Assembly: GCA_001910725.1 (NCBI GenBank) | Contig: MJGA01000040.1 | Coordinates: 146,745 to 210,744 of the forward strand | Source: Phanerodontia chrysosporium | Taxonomy: Eukaryota; Basidiomycota; Agaricomycetes; Polyporales; Phanerochaetaceae | DNA: 64,000 bases | Direction: 5' to 3' | Made by a program: the position numbers and the translations under genes | Shown: in pieces, positions 32,461 to 43,454 of the stretch | Position numbering within the stretch: position 1 is the first letter of the stretch | Layout: every line of letters starts with the position of its first letter | The notes under the pieces: model-generated | Database searches by the model: none | The model's input: only the letters and a program-made list of their open reading frames with translations | Told to the model about the DNA's origin: nothing

Positions 32461-33224
32461 CTAGTCGAAGTCGACCATCTCGATAGCACCACACTGTTCG
32501 CAGTGTGCCCACATGGTCCTCTGGCCGTTGGGTCCTGTCGCGCACGCCATACGAAGCTTCGGAATCTGAGAGCAGTTTTGACTGTGACGAAAAGCAACGT
32601 GAGCATGGACAGGACATGTGCATGTACACAACGAAGAAGACCGTGTCGACCAGACACAGCCTGTGCAAACGGAAGGGCAACCTACCCATGGTGAGTAAAC
32701 GCGGTGCCTCGAGGTTGAATGAGACCGACGGGCTGCTTCGGGCTGTCGGTTACTGGTGAGTCGAAATAAGCAGGTGAGTTTACGTTGGTGTCTTGCTCGA
32801 CGGCAGGGTAGAGGACAAGTTCTGGGTAGTAGGCTATGAGCACGAGAGGGTCAACCCACGACGAACGAAGCGTCTCAGGTAGAACACATACGCGAACTGC
32901 TCGGTGAGTTCTGGAGCGAGCTCATCTCGGAGGCGGTCGAGAAGGTGCTGGCGTTAGAGTTGAGGCGCGAATGGAAGGGACGCTCGGGAGCGAAGCTGAG
33001 GGGCGTGAGGAGCCCCGCGTCCGACGACGCGTCGGACATGGCGACGTCCGAGTCTGCCTCAGACGTCGGGAACGCAAAGAGATTGGGGCGCTTGGCGTGC
33101 TGCGACGGCGACAAGCGGATGGTTAGCTCCGCGCGTCTGAATGCGTCCGGAGTAGCTTTGGAGCACTCACCGAGTACGCGACCTCGTCGTCGAACTCGAT
33201 CGAGAGCTTGCGCTTCATGGACAT
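32461..33224 (-). CDS. Small conserved-looking protein with C-terminal Cys motif, 149 aa
   Basis: Four exons: 33224-33171, 33099-32892, 32752-32686 and 32581-32461. Phases are 0, 1 and 2 and all ends are GT..AG. The start MSMKRKLSIEFDDE is basic then acidic. A Ser-rich low-complexity middle (SDVAMSDASSDAG) follows. The compact C-terminus has RMACATGPNGQRTMWAHCEQCGAIEMV, with three Cys and one His that could hold a metal (C-x(n)-H-C-x2-C). No membrane segment or signal is seen. Function is unknown. The precise splice phases and the organised end argue for a real gene. Confidence 0.7.
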
Positions 33225-33350
33225 TTTGGCGGGATGTGGGACGAGGACGGGCGGTAGCAAGACAGCAGGGGGGCAGGGCGTTCTGCGGGGGGTCGACGTG
33301 AGGGTCGAGGAGAGAGATGAGAGAGGGGTGAGAAGGGCCAGACGGAGACC

Positions 33351-33356
33351 TTTTAT
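33351..33356 (-). promoter_or_regulatory. TATA-like box of the 149-aa gene
   Basis: CATAAAAGG on the minus strand, about 127 bases upstream of the ATG at 33224. Confidence 0.35.
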
Positions 33357-34216
33357 GACGGGGCCTATTTTGATTTATTGATTTTCTCAGAAACCCGGTC
33401 GCACTTGCTTACATAAGCCTGTGAGCCTGGGTCGGCGCGCCTCGGCAGTGGCAACGCGCACCGCCGATTGGCTGGCGACGGGCTGACCCTGGAATTTGAG
33501 GGTGCGCCGGAGTTTGAAGCAGCATTTCCGCGTGACGGCTCCAAATACACTGGTCACGACGGTCACGCCGCGTCTGTCCGCGGATTCCGCCGTCGGTCAC
33601 AGTACGTTCGAAGTAACGTCGACGACGAATTCCTCGGCGGTGTCTCTTCGTTCCTATAGAGCCCGCCCAGGCCAGAGAGGCTTTAGAGGGCTCCTCCACC
33701 GCCGCCCGCCCGCAGAGCCCAGAGCCTCGACGCCGCCAGGCGAACCGAGCTCATCGGTGGGAACCGTCAACGCCGCTGCTCAGCCGCTGGCCCAACGACT
33801 TCGGGTGGCGGTCGCCATCAGCACACAAGGCTATACCTGATGTGGTGGCTACGGCGACAGAGCCACCGCGCTCGGAGCGATGTCTTGCACCCACGGGCTC
33901 GCAGTGGGGCTTCCCTGGTCCGAACCTGCCTGGAATGCAGCTCTACAAGGCTGGCGCTGGCGGAGGAGTGGGTGAGTCCGTCAGGACATCAGGATTCGCA
34001 CGGGAGGGCTCACGCAAAATCCATCCAAATGCCGAACGCTCTTTCCCGCTTCAATGGGAGTTGGAATCGGCGTGCGAGGCGCGGGTGGAGAAAGGACGCA
34101 GGGAACGTGCCCAGGCCCCAGATAGTGCACCTTGCAAATTCGTTATGATGCGCCGTCCACGTGGTGAGCGTTCACGGCGCTCACTCACGCTCGATAGCTC
34201 GAAAACCTCACCAAAG
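33357..34216. other. Intergenic upstream of the first F-box gene
   Basis: An open frame runs in from 33842 in the frame of the F-box gene, but it lacks family similarity before the MDVLPIE start. Nothing else is recognised. Confidence 0.4.
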
Positions 34217-35424
34217 ATGGATGTTCTCCCAATAGAAGTCGTCCATCTCGTCCTCGACGAACTCCGCCACGGCTCACGCTCGCTCGCTAACTGCTCTTTG
34301 GCGTGCAAAGCATGGCTCCCACAATCCTCGATGCTCCTGTTCGCGTCCAATACCCCCTACGTCTTTGGCGACCATCCGGTAAAGATGCCCGATGAGGAGC
34401 GTTTCTTTCGGGTTTCTTCCGCGCCGTGGACTCGTCGACGCTCTTCGCCACCAACTTGCGGAGCCTGCATATTGTCGTCCACACGCGCACCGTTGTACCT
34501 GCGGCCTCCGTCATCATACGTCTGCCGAAGCTGGAGTGTCTCGCTCTGTCCTGCAGATACCAGCCGTACGCAGAGGCTCCCCACACTGACACTGTGTTGC
34601 CTTGCACATGCCGACACCTGGCACGTTTCGAAGCCGATCAGCTTCGCTTGGACATGCTCTCGTATTTTCTCAGCCTGTTTGCCTCTGTCGGCACTCTTGA
34701 CGTCTCGGGATGCCAGCCGGCGCTGCGACCAGGGTCACGGCGCGTGCACCACGTCCAACGACTCCACGGCCCGCGTGTCCTGGGCAGCACCCTTTCGGAC
34801 ATCGCCAGTGTGCTCGAGTCGTCTGTGCTTAAGGAGATCAAGCTCAGTCTGTTTCTATCTCCAGAGCCGCGGCGCCGGAACAGGTCAAGGCCCTTCTGCA
34901 GTCTGCGGGCCGGCACATCCGGACGTTCGAGCTCGGTTTCGAGCTATGCGAACCGCCATGGGAGTTCTTTGACGGTGCGCACCATGACCCCACTCGCTGC
35001 GACAGCGTCAGACACTGACTCTCTGTTGCTGCCAGATATGAGCTTCTTCCAGGCATGCGCGGGTCTCGAGTCCTTCACACTCGTGACTCCCAGATGCGAG
35101 AATAACCTCGTGCTGTTCGGACAGTGCATCGCTGCCCAGATGGCATGGGGCCTGCCCCTGCAGACGCAGCACGTGCGCCTCCCGCTCTCGTGCGCAGCGT
35201 TGAAGCTGGGCGCGGGATGGCCTGAGAGAAACGAATTGCCTTCCATCCTCTACGCAGTCGACTGGGCCGCGATTGGTGCTGCGTTGGACCACCGTCGGGC
35301 GCTGTGCAGCCTGATCGTCGCTACCCTTGCGGAGTCCGTATCTTTCAAGGGACATCGCGATGTGCTCAAAGTGGTGGCCGCTGAACTGCCTTCGCGCCTG
35401 AGATCCATCACCGAGTTCGAATAG
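34217..35424 (+). CDS. F-box protein 1, two frameshifts in the sequence as given
   Basis: The start MDVLPIEVVHLVLDELRHG with ANCSLACKAWLP is an F-box of the Agaricomycete type, which recruits substrates to SCF ubiquitin ligases. A leucine-rich region follows. Compared with the paralogue at 36818, one base is missing near 34402-34404 (T run) and one near 34867-34868 (C pair). With both allowed for, exon 1 (34217-34974), a 61-bp intron and exon 2 (35036-35424) give about 382 aa, the same length as the paralogue. Either the gene is a young pseudogene or the consensus has errors. Codon phases at the intron agree only when both bases are counted. Confidence 0.7.
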
Positions 35425-36817
35425 AAATGACATTGCATATATGACTCATCTTGGCTTTCTAGAGATTCGTCTACCTTCTATATACTTGCTTATCGGCTCC
35501 CCAGCTGTGGCCCCAAGAATTTGTGCTCTGATTTTGTTGCAACCTCATGAACAGGTCCCAGCACTATTAGAGGTCATAGAGCAAACTACTTACTGCAGGT
35601 ACCATATGATAATTCCTGTCCACGTCCATAGGCTCGCTAGCTACTCTTTTGGGTTGCCGGTGTGTTGTGCAGCCTGTCAGGCTTGACCTGAAGTAATGGT
35701 GCGCAGGCCCAGGCCATGGAGACGTCTGCGCCAAGCAGACTCGCGGAGCATTATGCTGCGACGCCTCTCTAGTCAAGTAGAGCGAGCACACCATCTTCAC
35801 CCTGCTGTAAGTGTGTATTTGTACCCTCGCGACGCGAGCAAAAAAAAGGAGAAGAATAGAACAAAACATGAGTCGGCCCAGGTTCGAACTGAGGACCTTC
35901 TGTGTGTTAGACAGATGCGATAACCAACTACGCCACCGACCCGTTGAGAACGAGTCGTAAAGAATGTATATATCGCGTGGCGACTTTGCCATAAGAAGCT
36001 CCGCGCAATTCTTCTCACCCTGCAGCGTGACGGCTGCGCCTTCGTCGATCTGACTGTCGACAATGCTTGTGTTCTGGGTTACTGCGGTGCACACTAGGCG
36101 CGGTGCAGTGTCGACAGGTACTCTTATGCCCCGTACATGCATTTTCACGCAGTCCGACGTCGATTCCGTCGGCATCCACCAGCACGGCGCTGGCACTCCC
36201 GGCCTAGCATCGTTTGACTCACGCCTCATCAACCGGTCCTGGTTATCGCGCTCTTCGCAGTGATGGGTGACTTCCCTTCTCATACCTCTGCAAAGCAGAT
36301 GCGCCCAGCCGTCGTTGCTCTCGGCATAGCTCGGCATCTGCTCTCGGCGATGGCATACTCTCCGGTGAGAGCCCTGCGACAGCGAGATACTCTCGCAATG
36401 TACTCAACGGCTGCGCACGACAAATGTGCTCCCCTCTTTAACAAATGATATCCTCGATTCTTGTGAGTTTTGTCGATTCATGTCATCTCCCCATCATCCA
36501 TGTGTGCACACTACACTGACCGTCGGGCGGCCTGACTGTGCGGAGGCTTTGCCGATAACACCAAATGTACCTTTTCTCCTCGACAGCAGCGCTGACAGGT
36601 TGCATCTTCCATACAGATTACGCGCACGTGGCTAGTTTACCTCTGCACAGCGTGTCATCCGCGTCTCAGACTCTCGCCACGTCGTTCGGTCAGTCTCTCA
36701 CTTGCCACCATCTCCCAAGTTCTACAAGCAGTGAGCAATATTCGTCTGTTGTTGAATCTCTGTACTGAATCTCGAGTCAACAGGTTTTATACTCATCCAA
36801 CTCAACTGGAACCCGCA
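35425..36817. other. Intergenic between F-box genes 1 and 2 (holds a tRNA gene)
   Basis: Apart from the tRNA-Val at 35869-35942 I see no gene. The open frame crossing the tRNA on the minus strand is a by-product. Confidence 0.4.
35869..35942 (-). tRNA. tRNA-Val (anticodon AAC)
   Basis: 74 nt, no intron. The acceptor GGGTCGG/CCGACTC pairs (one G-T), the anticodon stem TCTGT/ACAGA encloses the loop CTAACAC, and the T arm is CTCAG-TTCGAAC-CTGGG with discriminator A. A TTTT run follows on the minus strand at 35866-35863. Confidence 0.95.
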
Positions 36818-38024
36818 ATGAACGCTCTTCCGATAGAACTGTTCTACCTCATTCTTGATGAACTCCGCAGCGACACTCGTTCACTCTCCAACTGCTCCCT
36901 AGTGTGCAAGTCTTGGCTTCTTCCATGCTCGGCCTATCTGTTCAAACCTCTGAAGCTTGCTATAACGGGAGAGCTTTCTGGGCAGCGCTTCGGGACACCC
37001 GGCGAGAAGCGTTGCCTGTCAGGCTTTGCTGCTATCATAGATTCGTCGTCGCGCATGGCCGACCACTTGCGGAGTCTCACCATCCATGCCTGGACTGGCA
37101 CTGTCCCGACAATCGCTTCTGTTCTCACCTGCCTTCCGCAGCTGGAACACCTCTCGTTATGGCACACAGGTTGTGGGTCGCCTCCAAAAGCTCCTACAAA
37201 GACACTACAATGTACAGGTCGGCACCTCCGAGTTTTCGAAATAAGTGCAGTACCCGCGGACGTCCTCTCGTACTTCCTCGCCCTCTTTGCATCAGTGGAT
37301 ACTCTCGACATCTATACGTGCAAATGGACGCCACAAGCACACCTAGAGCGCACACATCGCATCAGGTGCCTTCAAATTCGGAGCACCGTAGCCGGCACAT
37401 TGCGGAGCATCACCGAAATGCTCGAACCGTCTGCGCTCGAGAGCGTGCAACTCGGTCTTTCAGACTTTGCGACGCCGCGGCGCCTGAGAGCACTCCTGCA
37501 GGCCATGGGGCAGCATATCCGGCATCTCGAGCTCGAGCTGGAAGGGCTTGCATGGGAGAATTGGAATGGTACGTACCACGACCTCGCCATTGGTGACGGA
37601 TAGATACTGACGCAATGTCGGTCTCAGGCAAACGTATGCTGCAGACCTGCACGAACATGGTGTCGTTCACGATCGTCATCCCGGCGGGATTGCACTGGCT
37701 CAGGGCCTGTGGCCTTGCATACTTGCGCTTCTGTCCCATCTGCCTCCACAAACACGACAAGTACACCTTGTAGTCGGATTCGGCGTCTCGTCGCCTCTAT
37801 GGCTACGGGTTCGAACAGACCACGCGTCGGCCGTCCTACGCGCGCTTGACTGGCGAGAGCTCGGCCGCGCGCTGGAATACTGCCAGGCGCTGCGTAGTCT
37901 GCACGTCTCTGCTCGCGTGCTCGAAGGTCGCAAACCCATTTTTCTCAAAGAATGCTGCGACCTCCACGAGGAAATTCTTGTCCAGCTACCTTTACACCTA
38001 CGTTCCATGGTCACATTTGAATAG
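36818..38024 (+). CDS. F-box protein 2, one frameshift in the sequence as given
   Basis: F-box at the N-terminus (MNALPIELFYLILDELRSD, SNCSLVCKSWL), then leucine-rich repeats-like region, about 382 aa when repaired. Exon 1 is 36818-37568, the intron is 37569-37627 and exon 2 is 37628-38024. Exon 2 is one base short of the frame: homology to F-box 1 switches frame at the C run near 37680-37682. The C-terminal part (RALDWRELGRALEY ... LRSMVTFE) matches the paralogues. Role as for F-box 1. Confidence 0.75.
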
Positions 38025-38303
38025 GCAGGGTCGAGCGGCTGGTGGTGTGTTAGTGGTGGGTTAGGTCGATTTATATCAGAGGTCGCCAGCATGATGCAGT
38101 TGTTAATGTAACCGCCAATCACTGTTGCAGTGGCATGAAGTGCTGTACTTACATCTGTTGCAACTAGCATAATCACATCCATAGTTCATGTTGCCCTCTT
38201 GTCACTACGTATCCTGTATTCTCTTCTGGCGACCGCACTCTGAGTTGTCTACAATGCAAACTATTCTATTTGTTATATTAATAATGATTGAAATAACGTC
38301 AAC
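38025..38303. other. Short intergenic region before tRNA-Val copy 2
   Basis: No feature recognised. Confidence 0.4.
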
Positions 38304-38377
38304 GGGTCGGTGGCGTAGTTGGTTATCGCATCTGTCTAACACACAGAAGGTCCTCAGTTCGAACCTGGGCCGACTCA
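38304..38377 (+). tRNA. tRNA-Val (anticodon AAC), second copy
   Basis: 74 nt, identical in sequence to the copy at 35869-35942 but on the opposite strand. It is followed by TTTTTT. It lies 61 bases upstream of the start of F-box gene 3. Confidence 0.95.
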
Positions 38378-38383
38378 TTTTTT
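38378..38383 (+). terminator. Pol III terminator of tRNA-Val copy 2
   Basis: A TTTTTT run directly behind the tRNA. Confidence 0.8.
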
Positions 38384-38438
38384 CCTTCTTTTTAGCCTAG
38401 CGTCAAGAAGTACCCGGGGTCCCTGCAAAACCCTGTTC

Positions 38439-39659
38439 ATGAGCGACAACCGCAAGCTCGGGGCCCCAGGCTATCGCCTTCGACCTCGACACGATATGTT
38501 GCGTCTTCCACCAGAGCTCTTCGAACGCATTATTGCTGAATTACAGGGAGATCTAAGTAGCCTTAAAGCTGCTTCGCTTGTATGCAAAGCATGGCTACCT
38601 CGCTCTTCAGCCCATCTTTTCCACCTCATTCGATTCAGGACCTTCCTCTCGGAGGTCAAGCTTGCCAAATTTCAGGCGTTCATATCAACCACACCCCGAA
38701 TAACCTCCTACATTCGTGATATGGAGCTGTACTACGTCCCCGAGTGGCTCGACTCTCTGGCTGCACTCCTGGCCCACATGCCCGCCCTCGAGTCGCTCGC
38801 GCTCACGGGCGTCGGCCTCTCCGACGCCCCTCCGCCGCGCTACAGCAAGCTCCCAGCGAGCACCGGACGCGCGCTCCGCCGGCTTGCGGTGATGAGCCTT
38901 CCTGCAGACGCAATATCGCGCGTCCAGAACCTCTTCACTGCGGTGGACACCCTCAGCATCTCCGCATGCCGACGGTCTGTTCACCGGCTACGGCGGCACG
39001 TCGTCCACGAGCTTATTCTCCGCGCCAACAGCGACGACGCGCTCGCTGACCTGGCGCGGCTGTCCGACCCAGCTCTGCTCAAGTGCCTCGTTGTTGACCT
39101 CAGCGCGACGTTCTACTATCGCGTCTCCCCGATCCGTCTTGATGCATTCTTGCAAACTGCAGGTCAAAATGTTCGGCATTTCGAGTACGTCCACCCCGTT
39201 CCTGGCTGGTCCGAATCCCCGTTGCGTAAGTCACTCTCCGTTGATCTTTGTCTAGATGCTGAACATGTCGTTCTATCAGGCATGCCTGGACTTCAGGCGT
39301 GTTCGCAGCTCGACTCCGTAATCGTAACGACGCCGCGGGCAGTTCCTTTCAGCGTGACGCTATGGCTTGAAGCCGTCGCAATACTTGCGTTTCTGCCCTC
39401 ACAAGTACGACGTGTCAAGCTCGTCACCAGTTGCCATGGCTTGCGCGATTGCCACAATGCATTTGGTGCCTTCGTGCAAGGCCTGCCGTGGAAAGAGCTA
39501 GGACGAACCCTCGACAAATCTGGGCCTCTAAGCATTCTCGAGCTGTCAGCTCTTGACTCAGACGGCAAGGCCGCGTCGTTTCTACCGCACCAAGAGGTTG
39601 TCCACTATATCTCCGCGAGCTTACCTGAACGGCTACAACGGGTCCTGAAGCTCTCATGA
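38439..39659 (+). CDS. F-box protein 3, intact, 388 aa (one intron)
   Basis: The F-box is LRLPPELFERIIAELQGD with LKAASLVCKAWLP. A leucine-rich region similar to F-box 1 and 2 follows, ending VHYISASLPERLQRVLKLS. The frame is open throughout. The paralogues have an intron at the matching position, and GTAAGT (39226) to TATCAG (39279) is a good 54-bp intron that keeps the frame. Spliced, the protein is 388 aa; unspliced, 406 aa. The first ATG at 38439 is very close to the tRNA. An ATG at 38496 just before the F-box is an alternative start. It probably acts as substrate receptor of an SCF ligase; the target is unknown. Confidence 0.88.
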   Translation: MSDNRKLGAPGYRLRPRHDMLRLPPELFERIIAELQGDLSSLKAASLVCKAWLPRSSAHLFHLIRFRTFLSEVKLAKFQAFISTTPRITSYIRDMELYYVPEWLDSLAALLAHMPALESLALTGVGLSDAPPPRYSKLPASTGRALRRLAVMSLPADAISRVQNLFTAVDTLSISACRRSVHRLRRHVVHELILRANSDDALADLARLSDPALLKCLVVDLSATFYYRVSPIRLDAFLQTAGQNVRHFEYVHPVPGWSESPLRKSLSVDLCLDAEHVVLSGMPGLQACSQLDSVIVTTPRAVPFSVTLWLEAVAILAFLPSQVRRVKLVTSCHGLRDCHNAFGAFVQGLPWKELGRTLDKSGPLSILELSALDSDGKAASFLPHQEVVHYISASLPERLQRVLKLS

Positions 39660-39959
39660 TTTTCAGCTGTTTCAGACCATCCTACTAGGACGAGATCCAT
39701 ACATGGCATGTCCCAGTGTAGATGGCTTGGCAGCGCGGTCGTCGAGGTCGTAACTGCGGTTGAAGGACGGACCTGCCGCTCCTCGCACTTTCCTTCGCGA
39801 CGGTCATCGTCGACAGGCTGCACAGCGAGCAACACTCTACAATCTCGGTATGTAACGAGCACCTGGCTATCGGCGAGCATTCACCCATTGACGACAGTTT
39901 GCAATCTATCCTCGAGAGGCATGACGCCCTCCCCTCCGACGAGTGGCGGCAATAGTAGA

Positions 39960-40352
39960 TCTTTTGGGTTCTGTCCCGCCGAACTTATCGATATCGCCCT
40001 CGGCCAGCTTACATGACTTCGCATCGATACGAAGCTGTTCTCTCTTCCGCGATCCTGGAACGCGCGGGGCTCCTTCCTTCCCATCTAGTCACTGTCCGTC
40101 AACTTAGCACGCGTGTCCCCTGAGCAGGCCATCCGCGTCCGGGACCTCGTTTCGTCTTCCGCTCGAATTTCCTCAAATGTAAAGCACTTGACCATTCCCC
40201 CACTGTCCGTCATGTCGGAAGCATTACCCATAATATTACAACACTCGCCGCACCTGGATACCCTGAAGCTCGCCGTCGGCCAGTGGAACGTCACGATACT
40301 GGACCCACTTATCACCGCGTTTCCGAGACGTCACATCGTTCGAATAGTATGA
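39960..40352 (+). pseudogene. F-box relic, fourth member of the cluster
   Basis: CPAELIDIALGQLT followed, after a frame change, by FASIRSCSLF matches the F-box. After another change SPEQAIRVRDLVSSSARISS and HLDTLKLAVGQWNV match the leucine-rich part. Stops and shifts near 40015 and 40110 and the loss of the remainder mark a decayed copy. Confidence 0.65.
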
Positions 40353-40867
40353 CCGGCTTCGTTCTGAACCTTAGTGATGCGCACAGTCCTGGATATGTGG
40401 TCACTAGTCGTGCATTCTATGTATCCTCGAACATTGTTCTGCGTAATATGGCATTCGTCTAGGAGACCGTACGTTCATCCATCCTGAACAACCGCAGTTC
40501 AACGTGCGTGTCGGAGAACAGCTTGCGGGTCCTCGCACGCGGACGAAAGATGCAAGCACGGCGTAGTCACCCCAAAGTACGCCTACTACTTGAGTAAGGC
40601 GGGAGTGAAAGGCACATCTCGTTCACCGTTGCAGCGGCAGCCGGGGCCTACGGTTGAAACGTAGTCTCCGTGACGTATCTGGCTTCGTACTGGCGACGAG
40701 GGTTCAGGTGTGATTGACAGTGTGACAAATAAGCGGAAGACGATGGGGTAGTGGGAAGGTCGGATATCGACGGAGAGGTTGGTAGGTATGTGTGAGCAGT
40801 GATGGTAGATGATGAGAGAGGCATTCTTGTGATACCATCTTTGAGGAGAGGGAAAGGTCGCATTATC
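40353..40867. other. Intergenic, no feature
   Basis: I see nothing to support a gene here. Confidence 0.4.
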
Positions 40868-41497
40868 GAGCTTCACCAGCCTGCGAACTCCGACCAGACG
40901 AAGGCACTCGCAGTAGCGATGCAGAACGCGCCGGAGAAGAACAGAGCAAGAGAGGCGTAGATACAGGGAGGAGGGCGACTTCAAGTATCTTTCTCCGACC
41001 CAGAAGGGGACGGGGTATCCGCAGGCTTGCGGATGCCCCTCGACGAGGTTGGGTGCGTTTCAAGGTGGTCGCTTAGCCGTCGCTTGACTAGCATTCCGAT
41101 GAAGACGCCAAGTAGACACACGATAAAACTTGCGAGCCACAGTCCGCTGGAGAGCGGAATGAGCAAGAGCACGCTAAATGGCGAACGGTCGCAGTGGGGC
41201 ACCATCAGGAACGAGACGTCCCCACAGAAAGTGGTCTCATGCGTGAATGGTCCGCGTACGCGGGGCAGGAGCGTCGTTCGCTGTTGCTTAGTTGAGGCAT
41301 TGGCAATATCGGTATGACGAGCCAAGCGACGATTGCGCAGAACAGACAGGCCTGCTATTTGGTCAGGACATGCAGGGAGGGTCCGTGATCAGCAATGGCA
41401 CGCACAAAGGTAAGAATAACACTGATGTCCTCCTGCAGCCCCATGGCTTTGCGGATATGTAAGTCGCGCACGGTCTTCGACACCGCCTGCCATGGCG
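40868..41497 (-). pseudogene. DUF6535 relic, second copy
   Basis: PWQAVSKTVRDLHIRK and the following intron match the split DUF6535 gene at 24.4 kb. Then comes a hydrophobic block (LFCAIVAWLVIPILP), a frame change near 41290, and LWLASFIVCLLGVFIGMLVKRRL. The central loop with RQYRxxGL is missing, and a last hydrophobic piece (YASLALFFSGAFC) follows in another frame. It is a decayed paralogue. Confidence 0.65.
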
Positions 41498-42096
41498 GGC
41501 CATTGCTTGGAGTACGCGGGGAGGCTTTGCTCTAGAATCCATGTCAACGCTGGGATATATGCGAAAGAGTGGATCCAAGCTGACTTTAGCACAGCAACGG
41601 TACCTCCTGGAGCTCGCCGGCCTGGGCTGACGGTCCATTGAGCTAGACTTTACGACGCACTGAGCGACACAGACAGATATATCGGAAGTCTTCAGTGAAT
41701 GTAGAAGCTCTGCGATCATCGAGGGCCGAATGATGGCGCATGACCGCCCTGCAAGTGCATCGGGAACCTTTTGGACTGTGATATCTACCTGAGGAATGGA
41801 AGACTGGAAAGGGTCCAACGAGAGCCGCCGTACCAGTGTAAGAGGCTGAGCCACGGGCAAAAGCCCTGAGAACGGTCAACAACACAAATTTTCACTCGTC
41901 GTGAGATTGCTTAGCCACAGATACGATCCAATCCGATGGCTTCGCTCAATAAGCAGATAGGATGGGAATAAGGATTTCCTTGAGTCGTTATCGGAAGAAC
42001 GGGTGTATAACGGTATGCCACCTGTAGACAACGCTAAGAGAAACTGAGAGCATAGGTAGAGTGCTGCACGTCCGGAGGTAGGAGGCCCGTTCCTGG
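41498..42096. other. Intergenic, no feature
   Basis: Probably holds the decayed N-terminal end of the DUF6535 relic. No gene can be supported. Confidence 0.35.
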
Positions 42097-43361
42097 TCAC
42101 GACCGCATGAGGCCCTTGCTACGGAGGTACTCATGATGTTCCACGGTATGCTGTCGCACAGCCTTGTCCACATCTCTCCTCCAGAGAGGCAGACCGATCT
42201 ACGACAGGAGTTCGTGAGCGAGGGTCTAGCACAGACAGTAGCCACGCACCATGCCGATGAGGACGTACACCTGGTCGAGCAGGCCGTGATTTCCCGGCGA
42301 CGAGCCGCGCGTGCTACAGCGGAAGACGTGTCCGATAAAGTCGTAAGTGATGTGGAAGCGGCCAGCGCGCACGCCCCGGAGGACGTGCGCGGCGACGACT
42401 TCAGGTGCACTGCCGACGTCGGTCTCCTCAAGCTTCAGCGTGATCGCAGGTTTGACCTTGTTCTCCTCGACGAAACCAGGGCTGTAGATTGTACCCGGGA
42501 AAGCAATATGCACGTCGATACCATACAGCACGAATTCGCTTTGCAGGGCTTCCGCGAGTCCTATAGAATGTTCAGTCAAATGCAGGCGACGGCAAAATCG
42601 CGGAGTACGTACCGCGTACGGCAAACTTCCCAGGAGAGTAAGGGGAGTATCCAACGATGGAGAAGTATCCGAGGACCGAGGATGTAAAGGCAATCTTCCC
42701 CTTGACACCATCGCGCACCATGCGTTTCGCAGCCGCCTGTGCACAAATGAGCATAGACATTCACGACCTAGACAGAGCCTAACGCACCAGGGCTGGCCAT
42801 GCCTGCACCCAATAGGTCTCCTCCATGCATTCGCGCAGCTCCTCTTCGGTACGCTCGACCCAGAAGCCTGGACGCGCCTTGCCTGCGCAGAGAAAGAGAG
42901 CGTCTGGGCACCTTCCGCCCGCTGCGGCAGAGACTGCATCGAGGCATGCTTCAGCGTGTTTCGCGCTATCAAGTGCATAAGAGTAGGCTTTAAAGATTTG
43001 TTCAGGGGACTGCCGCGCAGCCTACGGACGGGTGTTGAGCTGGCAAAGTATATTCTGAAACAGAGACACGTACCTCGATATCCTTCAACGCCTTGTCAAG
43101 CCGCTCCTGGTTGCGAGCAACGATGTGGACGTGTGCACCCTCTTTCGCGAGCAGGATAGCGAGTCCCAGCCCCAGTCCGGCCGACCCGCCTGTAACGATG
43201 CAATGCTGTCGGGTTTCAGGATCCCCGCGTGCTCTGCAGACGGGTCATACACACACCTTGCCCTTCGGGTCCCATTGTTTCTTCTTGAACAGCAAGCTCA
43301 CGGCCGCCCAGGTTGAAGCAAGAGCAACGCACACGGCGATGGCGACCGAAGCCGACAACAT
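42097..43361 (-). CDS. TSC10: 3-ketodihydrosphingosine reductase, 335 aa
   Basis: Six exons: 43361-43257, 43205-43074, 43021-42788, 42736-42613, 42560-42250 and 42198-42097. All phases match. The enzyme reduces 3-ketodihydrosphingosine to dihydrosphingosine with NADPH in the ER, the second step of sphingolipid synthesis. The N-terminus is one membrane segment (residues 3-23). Next comes the dinucleotide-binding TGGSAGLGLG at about 40-49, FLCAG, and the catalytic part with TSSVLG and YSPGK (Tyr-x3-Lys). Then come YGIDVHIAFPGTIYSPGF, typical of KDSR/TSC10, and STRGSSPGNHGLLD. The C-terminus is basic. There are no defects. Its start lies 93 bp from that of the divergent membrane-protein gene. 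Confidence 0.93.
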
Positions 43362-43454
43362 GATGGACGGTGAGACACGACGCTCAGGGTCATTGACGAC
43401 AGCGGGGGAGGGAGAAATCAATTGTGATGCGCCCTGTGATGCGCCATCACGCTG
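43362..43454. promoter_or_regulatory. Short bidirectional promoter region
   Basis: The 93 bases between two divergent start codons. They contain CACCGTCC-like and GATGCG words but no clear TATA, so both genes probably share upstream elements. Confidence 0.4.
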
